A program made the position numbers and the translations under genes. A DNA stretch of 64,000 nt from Pelagibacteraceae bacterium AG-390-D18 (GTDB taxonomy: Bacteria > Pseudomonadota > Alphaproteobacteria > Pelagibacterales > Pelagibacteraceae), in assembly GCA_003279715.1 (NCBI GenBank), contig QCGY01000003.1:43080-107079 (forward strand), read 5' to 3'. Shown piece after piece: positions 18,190 through 27,131 of the stretch (positions are counted from its first letter, which is position 1; every line of letters starts with the position of its first letter). The notes beneath the pieces were generated by a model. The model was not told the DNA's origin, did no database searches, and was given only the letters and a program-made list of their open reading frames with translations.

Positions 18190-19065
18190 TTGAGATATCT
18201 TTCAAATAAAAATGGATTTCTTGGAGTTGATAATAAAGTTGATTTCAAAGAAAAAGTTGTAGTAGTTCCTTTTGGACTTGAAAAAACTGTCAGTTATGGT
18301 GGGGGAACTAAAAATGGACCTAAAGAAATTATCAAAGCTTCTCATCAAGTAGAGCTATATGATGAAGAATTAAACTGTGAACCATACAAAAAAATAGGTA
18401 TCAAAACTTTAAGACCTTTTAAGATAGACAGAAATATTAGAAAGGCCCTTTCTAAAATGTCTAACATTAATAAAGAAATTTTAGATAAAAAACTTTTTCC
18501 TATGACCTTAGGTGGTGAGCACTCAATTACACCAGGATGTATCGCTCCTTTTGTAAAAAAATATAAAGATATTTGTCTTTTACATTTTGATGCTCACGCA
18601 GATTTACGTGAAAGCTATAATGGAGAAAAATTTTCTCATGCATCTGCAATAAAAAGATGTTTAGATTTTCCAAATGTTTCACTAATTTCTTTTGGCATAA
18701 GAAATATATCTGAAAGTGAAATCCCTTTTTTGAGGAAAAACTCATCAAGAATTAATATATTTTGGGCGAAAGATAAGAAAAAATGGAATCTTAATAAATT
18801 TAAGAAATTAATAAAGAACAAAACAGTTTATCTAACATTTGACGTTGATGGTCTAGACTCAAGTATAATGCCTGCAACTGGAACTCCAGAACCAGGTGGA
18901 TTATTATGGGATGAGACTCTAGACATTATAAGAATTGCTGCAAAAAATTCTAAAATTGTTGGTGCTGATATTAATGAATTGTCACCTATAAAAGGATTTA
19001 ATTCTTATAATTTTCTTGTGGCTAAATTAGCTTATAAAATTTTATCTTATAAATTTTTATATTAA
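18190..19065 (+). CDS. speB: Agmatinase-family ureohydrolase (TTG start)
   Basis: This is a binuclear manganese enzyme of the arginase/agmatinase family. The metal ligands are visible in GGEHS, HFDAHADLR and TFDVDGLDSS, and the TGTPEPGGL segment is typical of agmatinases rather than arginases. Agmatinase splits agmatine to putrescine and urea. It would give a second putrescine route beside the decarboxylase at the start of this operon. The start codon is TTG, 3 bp after the previous stop; the protein is 291 aa. Its stop and that of the convergent yhhQ gene are both read from the same four bases, TTAA. Related guanidino-substrate enzymes such as guanidinobutyrase cannot be ruled out. Confidence 0.85.
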   Translation: MRYLSNKNGFLGVDNKVDFKEKVVVVPFGLEKTVSYGGGTKNGPKEIIKASHQVELYDEELNCEPYKKIGIKTLRPFKIDRNIRKALSKMSNINKEILDKKLFPMTLGGEHSITPGCIAPFVKKYKDICLLHFDAHADLRESYNGEKFSHASAIKRCLDFPNVSLISFGIRNISESEIPFLRKNSSRINIFWAKDKKKWNLNKFKKLIKNKTVYLTFDVDGLDSSIMPATGTPEPGGLLWDETLDIIRIAAKNSKIVGADINELSPIKGFNSYNFLVAKLAYKILSYKFLY

Positions 19066-19616
19066 GCTTTAACAGCTTTTAGAGTACCTAATAATAATCT
19101 AAAAGGTATTAACATTACTATAGCTACAAATATCTTAACCGCTAAGTCACCTAAAGATAATGTAACCCAAGGTATTCCTGTTGCATAAAAAGATATCGAA
19201 AAAAATAAAAAAGTATCAACTGTAGACCCAATAAATGAAGAAGTTAAGGGTGCTACAAACCATTTTTTTTTTCTTAATTGATCAAAAATTTGAACGTCTA
19301 ACAATTGAGCAACTAAAAAAGCAGTTCCAGATCCAATCGCAATTCTCACTGAAATTAAATCTGTAAAATTAGTTGAAAATAAAAGAGTGAAACTTATACC
19401 TATTGCAAATCCAATATAAACAATCTTTCTTGCAATCGTCTTGCCATAGGTTCTGTTTGATAAATCAGTAATTAAAAATGCGATTGGATAACTAAAAGCA
19501 CCGTAAGTGAGTATTTCTTCAAGACCATAATATTTAATTGGAAATTGAACTAAGTAATTTGATGATAAAACCACAACTCCCATTAGAAATGAGAGGAGTA
19601 AAAACAATTTATTCAT
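19062..19616 (-). CDS. yhhQ: Queuosine precursor transporter-like membrane protein (YhhQ/VUT family)
   Basis: This is a small integral membrane protein of the COG1738 family, whose studied members import queuosine precursors such as preQ0 or preQ1. It has about six hydrophobic segments. The family signature is visible in the second quarter, where FLITDLSNRTYGK carries the conserved charged loop. A second stretch, FVAPLTSSFIGSTVDTFLFF, also matches. At 184 aa the length is a little short but complete. It is translated directly from the end of rpmB, whose stop shares one base with its start. The substrate is inferred from the family; no queuosine genes are nearby. Confidence 0.85.
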   Translation of the reverse strand: MNKLFLLLSFLMGVVVLSSNYLVQFPIKYYGLEEILTYGAFSYPIAFLITDLSNRTYGKTIARKIVYIGFAIGISFTLLFSTNFTDLISVRIAIGSGTAFLVAQLLDVQIFDQLRKKKWFVAPLTSSFIGSTVDTFLFFSISFYATGIPWVTLSLGDLAVKIFVAIVMLIPFRLLLGTLKAVKA

Positions 19617-19927
19617 TATGCAGATTTAGCTATGGGCTTTTTCTTAAAAGGGGATTTTATTAATATGCTTTTTTTTAATTTTTTTAGTCTTGGTGATAAG
19701 TTTTTATTTTTAACAGCCTTAAGAAATTCATCAAAGCTACCTTTTTTATCAACTGATCTAACACCAGAATTGCTAACGGTTAATTTTAAACTTCTCTTCA
19801 TTAATTCGCTTGTGAATTTTACTTTTTTTAAATTAGGCAAAAACCTTCTTTTAGTCTTGTTGTTAGCATGACTAACATTATGTCCCTTCATTGGGATTTT
19901 ACCGGTTAATTCACATTTTTTTGACAT
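19616..19927 (-). CDS. rpmB: 50S ribosomal protein L28
   Basis: This is a basic protein of the large ribosomal subunit. The N-terminus [10 protein letters not shown] followed by [19 protein letters not shown] is the L28 hallmark. At 103 aa it is longer than the E. coli protein (78 aa); the extra C-terminal lysine-rich part is common in alphaproteobacteria. Its start lies only 12 bp after a good promoter -10 element, with no visible Shine-Dalgarno sequence in between, so the message may be nearly leaderless. The yhhQ transporter follows with a one-base overlap. The identification is secure. Confidence 0.97.
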   Translation of the reverse strand: MSKKCELTGKIPMKGHNVSHANNKTKRRFLPNLKKVKFTSELMKRSLKLTVSNSGVRSVDKKGSFDEFLKAVKNKNLSPRLKKLKKSILIKSPFKKKPIAKSA

Positions 19928-19939
19928 AATAATAGTGCC

Positions 19940-19968
19940 TATATAAGGGGAGAAGCGTAAAGCGTCAA
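19940..19968 (-). promoter_or_regulatory. Strong sigma-70 promoter for rpmB
   Basis: On the minus strand TTGACG and TATATA are exactly 17 bp apart, in the 52 bp gap between pyrD and rpmB. The spacer contains CCCC, which is unusual for this AT-rich DNA. The distance from the -10 end to the rpmB ATG is 12 bp, so the transcript would have about five untranslated bases. Confidence 0.65.
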
Positions 19969-19979
19969 GTTTAATACAT

Positions 19980-21032
19980 TTAAGATAGAGTTTTATTTCC
20001 TACAATTTCAGTATAATTTTTAACTCCATCTCTAATTAATAATTCTTTTAGGTCCTTTTTAATAATTCCAGCAATATTTGGACCTTTAAAAACCATCCCC
20101 GTATAAAGCTGAATAAAATCTGCTCCAGCTATAAATTTATCATAAGCAGCTTGACCAGAGTCAACCCCACCAACACCAATTATTTTAATTTTACCTTTTA
20201 ATAATTTATAAAATTTATTTATCAAAATATTTGATTTTTGTTCGATTGGTTTTCCAGACAAACCTCCTTTTTGATGGCTTTGAATGTTGCTAAGCTTATC
20301 TCTCGTTGCTTCTGAAGTATTTGAAACTATTATTGCTTCTATTTCGTATTTTAAAAGAATTTCAGAAATCTTATTAACTTGATCTTCACTTAAGTCTGGC
20401 GAAACTTTAACAACAATGGGAATATTTGATTTTAAATTTTTTCTTTCTTCCATAATAGATTTGAGTAAATCTTGCAATTTATCACTCTCATGAAATGTTC
20501 TTAAATTTTCAGTGTTAGGTGATGAAATATTGATTGTTATATAATCTGCATCATCACAAAAAGTCTTTAATCCAATTATATAATCATTCAATCTGTCATC
20601 AGAGTCTTTATTGGGACCAACATTAATACCTAGTAAGCCTAATTTTTTGTTACGTTTAATGCGTTCTTTAATGATTTTAGCACCATGATTATTAAAACCT
20701 AGTCTATTAATTAATGCTTCATCCTCTACTAATCTGAAAACTCTAGGTTTGGGATTACCATATTGTTTTAAAGGAGTAATTGTTCCAACTTCAACAAACC
20801 CAAATCCTAATTTAAATAATGAGTTATATACCTCGGCATTTTTGTCAAAGCCAGCTGCCATTCCAATTGGATTATCCAAATCTTTATCAAAAATTTTTGT
20901 TTGAAATATAGGGTCATTTTTATTTTCATCAAATACATTTGGAACTAAATTAAATTTTAACGACTTTATTGCTAGAGTATGTGCTTTTTCTGGATCTACT
21001 TTGAATATTAGCGATCTTAGTTTAGAAAACAT
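19980..21032 (-). CDS. pyrD: Dihydroorotate dehydrogenase, quinone-dependent (class 2)
   Basis: This membrane-associated flavoenzyme oxidises dihydroorotate to orotate in pyrimidine synthesis and passes electrons to quinone. The N-terminal extension of about 45 residues, [21 protein letters not shown], is the quinone-channel helix pair that marks class 2. FMN and substrate contacts are seen in [17 protein letters not shown]-like [23 protein letters not shown] and [10 protein letters not shown]. The catalytic base is the serine of the NISSPNT region, as expected in class 2. Length 350 aa is standard. Its start shares one base with the stop of the upstream lysine-tRNA ligase gene, so the two are coupled. 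The identification is secure. Confidence 0.96.
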   Translation of the reverse strand: MFSKLRSLIFKVDPEKAHTLAIKSLKFNLVPNVFDENKNDPIFQTKIFDKDLDNPIGMAAGFDKNAEVYNSLFKLGFGFVEVGTITPLKQYGNPKPRVFRLVEDEALINRLGFNNHGAKIIKERIKRNKKLGLLGINVGPNKDSDDRLNDYIIGLKTFCDDADYITINISSPNTENLRTFHESDKLQDLLKSIMEERKNLKSNIPIVVKVSPDLSEDQVNKISEILLKYEIEAIIVSNTSEATRDKLSNIQSHQKGGLSGKPIEQKSNILINKFYKLLKGKIKIIGVGGVDSGQAAYDKFIAGADFIQLYTGMVFKGPNIAGIIKKDLKELLIRDGVKNYTEIVGNKTLS

Positions 21033-22594
21033 TATTTTAGTTTATTTATTAACAGCTCAGTAGTTTCTTTTACACCAAAAAAACTTATAAAAAATCCCAT
21101 TCGAGGTCCATTTTCATCTCCAAAAACTACCTCATATATTAATTTAAACCAATCTCTTAGATTATCTGCATAACCATTTTCTTTTCCCGTGGAATAAATC
21201 AAAGTTTGAATATCTTCTGGCGACATTTCATCTGTACACTTTTCAAGAGTTTTAACCAGTGCCTCAAGGGCTAATTTTTCTGAACTATTTGGTGTTTTAT
21301 ATTTTTTCTGAGTTTTAATTACATCATTAAAATATTTTATTGCGTAACCAACTAGACCATCAAATATCGGAAAATTTGACTCTAAAATATCTGATTTATA
21401 TTTCTTTACAAACTTCCACAACAAATCTTTACTATTAGCATTGCTAGTTTCTACTAAATTCAGCAACATTGAAAATGTCATAATCATTTCCTCTGTTGGA
21501 ATTTTGCCATCATGAACGTGCCAAACTGGGTTCATTAATAACTGAAGTTCATCTTGTTTTTTTGATTTTTCAATACAATCTAAATATTCATCAACAGCCT
21601 TAGGTACTATTTCTTTATATAATTTTTTTGCTCTTTTTGGATTTTGATACATATATAAAGATAAACTTTCTGGCGATGCATACTCCAGCCATTGGTCAAT
21701 TGTAATTCCATTTCCTTTTGATTTAGAAATTTTTTCACCTTTTTCATCTAAAAACAGCTCATAAGCAAAGCCAGATGGATTTTTCTTTCCCAATAGATTT
21801 ATTATCTTAGTAGATAAAATTGCACTTTCTATCAAATCCTTTCCATACATTTCAAAGTCTATATCTAAAGCGTACCATCTCATTGCCCAATCTACTTTCC
21901 ATTGCAATTTACAATTCCCATCCAAGATACTTGCCTCTAATTTTTTTCCATTATTATCAAAAATGATATTTGATTTTTCTTTATTAATTTCAACGACAGG
22001 AATTTCTAAAACATGTCCTGTCTCAGGACAAATAGGTAAAAAAGGACTGTAGGTTTGTTGGCGTTCTTTGCCTAATGTGGGAATTATAATATTCATAATC
22101 CCTTCATAATTTTCTAAAATAATTTTAAGTGTTGGGTTAAAAAATCCATTTTTATAAAGTGATGTAGAACTCTGAAAATTATAATTAAATTTGAAACTGT
22201 CTAAAAAATTTTTTAGCATTTCATTGTTATGCTCACCGAAGCTAGCATATTTTGCAAATGGGTCAGGAACTTGAGTCAGTGGCTTATGAAGATTATTTGT
22301 TAATAATTCTTGATTAGGGACATTATCTGGAACCTTTCTTAAACCATCCATATCATCAGAAAATGTAATTATTTCAGTTGGAAAATCTGATAACTGTTTT
22401 AAGGCATTAACCATCATTGAGGTTCTTGCAACTTCGCCGAACGTTCCTATATGTGGAAGACCACTAGGACCATAACCTGTTTGAAGTGTAATTTTACCTT
22501 TTTTTTCTATGAAAGATTTTCTCTCTCTAAGTAATTTTTTTGCTTCAACAAAAGGCCAAGCACTAGTTTTGTCTAAATTTTCTTTTTTAATCAT
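21032..22594 (-). CDS. lysK: Lysyl-tRNA synthetase, class I
   Basis: This enzyme charges tRNA-Lys. It is the class I type, which is found in archaea and many alphaproteobacteria and is unrelated to the class II LysS of E. coli. The Rossmann signature is visible as GPSGLPHIGTF (the HIGH motif) near residue 45, and the KMSKS motif as KISKSKGNG near residue 285. The 520 aa length fits. The gene is first in the lysK-pyrD pair and is divergent from trkH, with 89 bp between. No class II LysS gene is seen in this window. The identification is secure. Confidence 0.95.
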   Translation of the reverse strand: MIKKENLDKTSAWPFVEAKKLLRERKSFIEKKGKITLQTGYGPSGLPHIGTFGEVARTSMMVNALKQLSDFPTEIITFSDDMDGLRKVPDNVPNQELLTNNLHKPLTQVPDPFAKYASFGEHNNEMLKNFLDSFKFNYNFQSSTSLYKNGFFNPTLKIILENYEGIMNIIIPTLGKERQQTYSPFLPICPETGHVLEIPVVEINKEKSNIIFDNNGKKLEASILDGNCKLQWKVDWAMRWYALDIDFEMYGKDLIESAILSTKIINLLGKKNPSGFAYELFLDEKGEKISKSKGNGITIDQWLEYASPESLSLYMYQNPKRAKKLYKEIVPKAVDEYLDCIEKSKKQDELQLLMNPVWHVHDGKIPTEEMIMTFSMLLNLVETSNANSKDLLWKFVKKYKSDILESNFPIFDGLVGYAIKYFNDVIKTQKKYKTPNSSEKLALEALVKTLEKCTDEMSPEDIQTLIYSTGKENGYADNLRDWFKLIYEVVFGDENGPRMGFFISFFGVKETTELLINKLK

Positions 22595-22646
22595 GAATTA
22601 TGCTTCTAAAAATCTTAAATCAGTGGTTTTACTAATTCTTATAGAG

Positions 22647-22674
22647 TTGAAATTTATTTACCATAAAATAATGT
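22647..22674 (+). promoter_or_regulatory. Candidate promoter for trkH
   Basis: TTGAAA and TAATGT are separated by 16 bp, and the -10 ends 9 bp before the trkH ATG. If real, the transcript would be almost leaderless. The match is moderate, and AT-rich intergenic DNA gives chance hits. Confidence 0.3.
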
Positions 22675-22683
22675 TCTTTCAAA

Positions 22684-24123
22684 ATGTCTAATTATAAAAC
22701 TGTTTTTTTTACACTAGGAATTTTGCAAATAATACTTGGGGTATCAATGTTCATACCTATTATAGCTCAAATTGCTTACTCTGAAATAGACTCTTCGTTT
22801 TTTGGAGCATCAATTGTCACAATAGTTTTTGGAACTTTATTTTTTTTGTCAAACTTGGATCATGATAAAAAATTAAATTTACAACAAGCATTTCTTCTCA
22901 CTGCACTTTCTTGGCTAAGTATAGCAATTTTTGGATCTCTTCCATTTATATTTTCGACAATAGAACTATCAGTGACTGATGCATTTTTTGAAAGCATGTC
23001 AGGAATTACAACCACTGGATCTACAATTATTCCAAATTTAGAGTTTACACCTAAAGGAATTTTGTTATGGAGGGCTATATTGCAATGGTTGGGTGGTATA
23101 GGTATTATTGTTATGGCTATCACTTTAATGCCGATAATGAATGTTGGCGGAATGCAATTATTCAAAATTTCAAGCAATGATTCATCAGAAAAAATACTTC
23201 CAAAATCTAAACAGATAGCCTTAAGGCTAATCTATATTTATTCAGGCTTAACCATATTGTGTGGAATAACTTATTGGTTATTTGGGATGAGTAAATTTGA
23301 TAGCTTAACTCATTCTATGACTACAATAGCTACAGGTGGTTTTTCAAACTACAACCAATCTATTGGATATTTCAATAGTATTCCAATTGAGATAGCTTCT
23401 ATGATATTCATCATATTAGGGAGTATACCATTTATAGCTTACATCAAATTTATAAGTGGAAATAAAAAAATTTTTTTAACAGATGTTCAAATTAAAACAT
23501 TTTTTAAAATTATTATTACAGTAATTTTATTATTATCTGCATACTTATTATTGAATAATTATGAAAATTTTAATTTAAGGTCAGTTTTTTTTAATAGTAT
23601 TTCTATATTAACAGGAACTGGTTATGTAAATTCTGAATATGATAGTTGGGGAAGTTTTCCAATCACTTTATTTTTAGCTTTAATGTTTATAGGTGGATGT
23701 GCTGGATCGACAACTTGTGGTATTAAAATTTTTAGAATTCAAATTCTTTATTCATTTATAACAACACAACTTAAAAAAATTATCTATCCAAAAGGTGTAT
23801 TTGTAATTAAATATGATCAAAGCTCAGTTGATGATAAATTTATTGCATCAATAATTTCTTTTATTTATTTTTATTTTGTTATTTTCTTTATTCTTGCTGC
23901 GTTACTATCTTTAACAGGTCTTGATTTTATTACCGCAATTTCAGGAGCTGCTACCTCAATTTCTAATGTTGGACCAGGATTAGGTCCAATTATTGGTCCT
24001 AATGGAGATTTTTCATCTTTACCTGACATTTCTAAATGGATTTTAACAATTGGTATGATTTTAGGTAGACTTGAACTGTTTGCAATATTAGTATTGTTCT
24101 TACCATCTTTTTGGAGAAATTAA
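22684..24123 (+). CDS. trkH: Potassium uptake protein, TrkH family
   Basis: This is the membrane subunit of a Trk-type potassium transporter. Its 479 aa contain many membrane helices and four pore-loop-like repeats with the filter glycines: SGITTTGSTI, TIATGGFSN, SILTGTGY and ATSISNVGPGLG. GGIGIIVMAITLMP is a second family hallmark. It needs a cytoplasmic NAD-binding partner, TrkA, which is not in this window. The AmpG-like permease gene starts 2 bp behind its stop. In marine cells this would help set osmotic and ion balance. The family is secure; the ion preference (K+, possibly with Na+) is inferred. Confidence 0.94.
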   Translation: MSNYKTVFFTLGILQIILGVSMFIPIIAQIAYSEIDSSFFGASIVTIVFGTLFFLSNLDHDKKLNLQQAFLLTALSWLSIAIFGSLPFIFSTIELSVTDAFFESMSGITTTGSTIIPNLEFTPKGILLWRAILQWLGGIGIIVMAITLMPIMNVGGMQLFKISSNDSSEKILPKSKQIALRLIYIYSGLTILCGITYWLFGMSKFDSLTHSMTTIATGGFSNYNQSIGYFNSIPIEIASMIFIILGSIPFIAYIKFISGNKKIFLTDVQIKTFFKIIITVILLLSAYLLLNNYENFNLRSVFFNSISILTGTGYVNSEYDSWGSFPITLFLALMFIGGCAGSTTCGIKIFRIQILYSFITTQLKKIIYPKGVFVIKYDQSSVDDKFIASIISFIYFYFVIFFILAALLSLTGLDFITAISGAATSISNVGPGLGPIIGPNGDFSSLPDISKWILTIGMILGRLELFAILVLFLPSFWRN

Positions 24124-24125
24124 CT

Positions 24126-25502
24126 ATGTCTGAAAAAACAACACAATCTTGGTTAGATTCTCTCTCGGTATACAAAGATATTAGAATGGTAAGAATTCTT
24201 TTATTAGGAGCAATTAGTGGATTTCCTTGGGTATTAATTGCAAGCAGTTTGAGTTTATGGCTTAAAGAAGAAGGGTTGAGTAGATCTACAATAGGATGGG
24301 CAGGTTTAATTTTTGGAGTATATGCCTTTAATTATTTGTGGGCACCAATCATTGATAGAATTCAAATTCCAATACTTACAAAAAAACTAGGTCATAGAAG
24401 AGGCTGGATAGTTTTGATGCAGTCAATTATTTTATTAAGCTTATTAGTTTGGAGTGTAATAAATCCTACAGAAAATTTAGCATTATTAATTACTGTTGGA
24501 TTAATTATTGCTATAGCATCCGCGACTCAAGATATAACTGTAGATGCTTTAAGAATTGAGCAAATAAATGAAAATGAAGGAAAATCTATGGCTGCTGGTG
24601 CGGCTATGGCTGTTGTTGGATGGTGGACAGGCTATAAATTAGGAGGAGTTGTTGCTTTATTCACAGCAGAATATTTTGAAAATCTAGGTATTGTTGATTA
24701 TTGGCAAGCTACTTTTTTAATTTTAGGTGTTTTAATTATTTTAATGAATATAGGGCTGATGTTTGTTCATGAGCCAATAGAAACAGACAGACAATCAAAA
24801 CAAAAAGAGACAGACAAATTAATTGAGGGAAAACTTGGTTCTAGCAATATTATAACAAACTTTATTGCTTATATTACAGGAACTTTAGGTGGGCCTATTA
24901 TTAGTTTTTTTAAAAAAAATGGTTTTGCAATTGCTGTAGGAATTTTAGGATTTGTCTTTTTGTTTAAAATAGGTGAAGCTTTCATGGGACGAATGTCTAT
25001 TGTCTTCTATAAAGAAATTGGATTTTCCAAAGGTCAAATTGCAATTTATTCGAAGGGACTTGGTTGGATAACAACAGTTGTATTTACTTTATTAGGTGGA
25101 ATAATGGCCATGAGAGCTGGAACAATTAAAACAATGTTTTTTGCTGGAGGACTAATGGCTCTAACAAATCTTTTATTTGCAGTTTTAGCATGGACAGGAA
25201 AATCTGAGATTTTATTTGCAATTGCGGTGATAGCTGACGATATTACTGCTGCATTTGCAACTGTAGCATTTGTTGCATTTATATCATTATTAGTTGATAG
25301 AACGTATACAGCTACACAATATGCATTACTTGCTTCAATTGGCACCGCTGGTAGAACTACACTGGCTTCTTCTTCTGGAGCACTAGTTGATTGGTTAAAT
25401 GGAGATTGGGGAACATTTTTTGTTTTAACTACTATTATGGTTATACCATCTTTAGTTTGTTTATGGTTAATAAAAAACAAGATTAAAATTGGTGCAAAAT
25501 AA
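24126..25502 (+). CDS. ampG: MFS permease, AmpG-like (muropeptide transporter candidate)
   Basis: This is a major facilitator protein with about 12-14 membrane segments, resembling AmpG, which imports anhydro-muropeptides for cell-wall recycling. Supporting stretches are FGVYAFNYLWAPIIDR and LGHRRGWIVLMQ in the first half, ATQDITVDALRIE, and the loop GTAGRTTLASSSGALVDWL near the end. The ORF track starts five codons earlier within the trkH end; I prefer the ATG at 24126, 2 bp after the trkH stop, giving MSEKTTQSW and 458 aa. An NlpC/P60 peptidase follows with a 14 bp overlap, which supports a role in peptide turnover. Acetyl-CoA transporter relatives share these motifs, so the substrate is not certain. 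Confidence 0.78.
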   Translation: MSEKTTQSWLDSLSVYKDIRMVRILLLGAISGFPWVLIASSLSLWLKEEGLSRSTIGWAGLIFGVYAFNYLWAPIIDRIQIPILTKKLGHRRGWIVLMQSIILLSLLVWSVINPTENLALLITVGLIIAIASATQDITVDALRIEQINENEGKSMAAGAAMAVVGWWTGYKLGGVVALFTAEYFENLGIVDYWQATFLILGVLIILMNIGLMFVHEPIETDRQSKQKETDKLIEGKLGSSNIITNFIAYITGTLGGPIISFFKKNGFAIAVGILGFVFLFKIGEAFMGRMSIVFYKEIGFSKGQIAIYSKGLGWITTVVFTLLGGIMAMRAGTIKTMFFAGGLMALTNLLFAVLAWTGKSEILFAIAVIADDITAAFATVAFVAFISLLVDRTYTATQYALLASIGTAGRTTLASSSGALVDWLNGDWGTFFVLTTIMVIPSLVCLWLIKNKIKIGAK

Positions 25503-26238
25503 TTTTTATTTCAAAGGTAATTTTTCAAATATTTATAAAAAACCTTCAAAGAAATCTGAAGTAACTTCACAAATTATATATGGTGAGGAATTCAAAATTT
25601 TATCAAAAAATAAAAGTTGGATTAAAATTAAAACTTTATTTGATAATTATAAAGGATTTATTAGAAATACAAAATATGTAGAAAATTTTAGCCCTAATTA
25701 TAAAGTTAGCTCTATAAAAGCAAAAATTTATAAAAAACCTGGAATTAAAACAAACAGTTGGCTTCCACTTGCATCTAGATTATCTGTATTAGAACAAAAA
25801 AAAAATTATGTACAAATTGAGAAAAGTAAATGGATTAAAAAAACAGATATTAAAAAATTAAATCATAAAGATAATAATTATATAAAAATATTTAAAAAAT
25901 TTTTAAATGTAAAATATGTTTGGGGTGGAAAAACATTTAAAGGTATTGACTGTTCAGCTTTATTACAAATATTCTTCAGTTATAACAATTCATTTTATCC
26001 CAGAGATACAAAAGATCAGATCAAGTATACAAAAAAGAATTTAAAAAAAAGAAAATTCAAAAAAGGAGATATTATATTTTGGATAGGTCATGTTGCTATA
26101 TGTTTAAATTCCAAACAATTAATTCATGCTTACGGACCAGAAAAAAAAGTAATTATTATGCCAATTATAGAAACAATTAACAGAATCGAAAGAACTGCAA
26201 AACTTAAAGTAAAAAAAATATCTAGAATAAAATATTAA
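25489..26238 (+). CDS. NlpC/P60 family cysteine peptidase with SH3-like repeats
   Basis: This is a peptidoglycan-peptide endopeptidase. Two SH3-like segments occupy about residues 1-120. The catalytic NlpC/P60 domain follows, with the nucleophile in GIDCSAL, the histidine in IGHVAI and a third polar residue in IHAYGP. Members with this build cut between D-glutamate and the diamino acid in muropeptides. No signal peptide is seen, so it is probably cytoplasmic, which fits processing of muropeptides imported by the AmpG-like permease encoded just upstream. The start is non-ATG, TTG at 25489 or GTG at 25492, and overlaps the previous gene by 14 or 11 bp. The stop shares TTAA with the convergent tyrA. 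Confidence 0.88.
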   Translation: MVQNNFYFKGNFSNIYKKPSKKSEVTSQIIYGEEFKILSKNKSWIKIKTLFDNYKGFIRNTKYVENFSPNYKVSSIKAKIYKKPGIKTNSWLPLASRLSVLEQKKNYVQIEKSKWIKKTDIKKLNHKDNNYIKIFKKFLNVKYVWGGKTFKGIDCSALLQIFFSYNNSFYPRDTKDQIKYTKKNLKKRKFKKGDIIFWIGHVAICLNSKQLIHAYGPEKKVIIMPIIETINRIERTAKLKVKKISRIKY

Positions 26239-27131
26239 TTTCTTCCAAAATCAGGTCTATCAATATCTTGTTTCAATTTAATAATTTTTGATCTTACTTT
26301 TTTAGTTTGAATAAGTTTTTTAATAATGGATTTATTATTTTTTAAATTAATATCTTTTTTAAATTGATTTAAATTTTTTACAAATAAATCAATCGCTTTA
26401 GAAATATTGTTTCCGTTATTAAAAAAAATATCTCTCCACATGATTTCATTTGATGCTGCAATTCTAGAAAAATCTCTTAATCCACCAGCACTATACTTGA
26501 TTAGCTCATAACTTTGTTTTTTTTCAAAATCTTGCGCAGACTTCACCAGATTATAGGCAATTAAGTGTGGTAAATGACTAGTTATTGAAAAAATTTTATC
26601 ATGTTTTTTAGGATTCATTACAACTACTTTTGATCCAATTTTTTTCCAAAACTTGGTTAAAATTTTTATATTATTTTTTTTAGTATTTTTTTCTTTAATG
26701 ATTATACACCACCTATCAGTAAACATATTTTCTTTTCCATGCTCTGGTCCACTTACCTCTGAACCAGCTATTGGGTGACTTTGAGTCCAGTGAACACCTT
26801 TCTTTAAGAATTTTTTAATAATTTTAGAGGTTTCAATTTTTGAAGAACCAATATCAGTAATCAATGTTTTTGAGGAAATAAAATTATTAATTTTCAAAAT
26901 AATATCTTTGTATTCACTCATTGGAGTACAAAAAATAATTAGATCTGAATTAGTTACACCTTCTTTTAATGATTTAATAATTGTTCCAGATAATTTTAAT
27001 TTTTTTATTTTACTGATATTCAATTTTGATTTTTCGTAAATGAATATTTTCTTAGCTATTTTTTTTTTACTAATGCGTCTTAATAAAGATGAACCTAATA
27101 ATCCACAGCCAATTATTAAAATATTTTTCAT
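26235..27131 (-). CDS. tyrA: Prephenate/arogenate dehydrogenase
   Basis: This NAD(P)-dependent enzyme performs the oxidative decarboxylation step toward tyrosine. The Rossmann fold begins at once with IIGCGLLGSSL. The conserved catalytic region reads HPIAGSEVSGPEHG and includes the active-site histidine. The middle SHLPHLIAY and SAGGLRDFSRIA motifs complete the family pattern. At 298 aa there is no fused chorismate mutase or ACT domain. The gene overlaps hisC by 4 bp (ATGA), and the hisC aminotransferase may also supply the transamination step for tyrosine and phenylalanine, as in other bacteria with this pairing. Whether prephenate or arogenate is preferred is not visible. Confidence 0.93.
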   Translation of the reverse strand: MKNILIIGCGLLGSSLLRRISKKKIAKKIFIYEKSKLNISKIKKLKLSGTIIKSLKEGVTNSDLIIFCTPMSEYKDIILKINNFISSKTLITDIGSSKIETSKIIKKFLKKGVHWTQSHPIAGSEVSGPEHGKENMFTDRWCIIIKEKNTKKNNIKILTKFWKKIGSKVVVMNPKKHDKIFSITSHLPHLIAYNLVKSAQDFEKKQSYELIKYSAGGLRDFSRIAASNEIMWRDIFFNNGNNISKAIDLFVKNLNQFKKDINLKNNKSIIKKLIQTKKVRSKIIKLKQDIDRPDFGRN

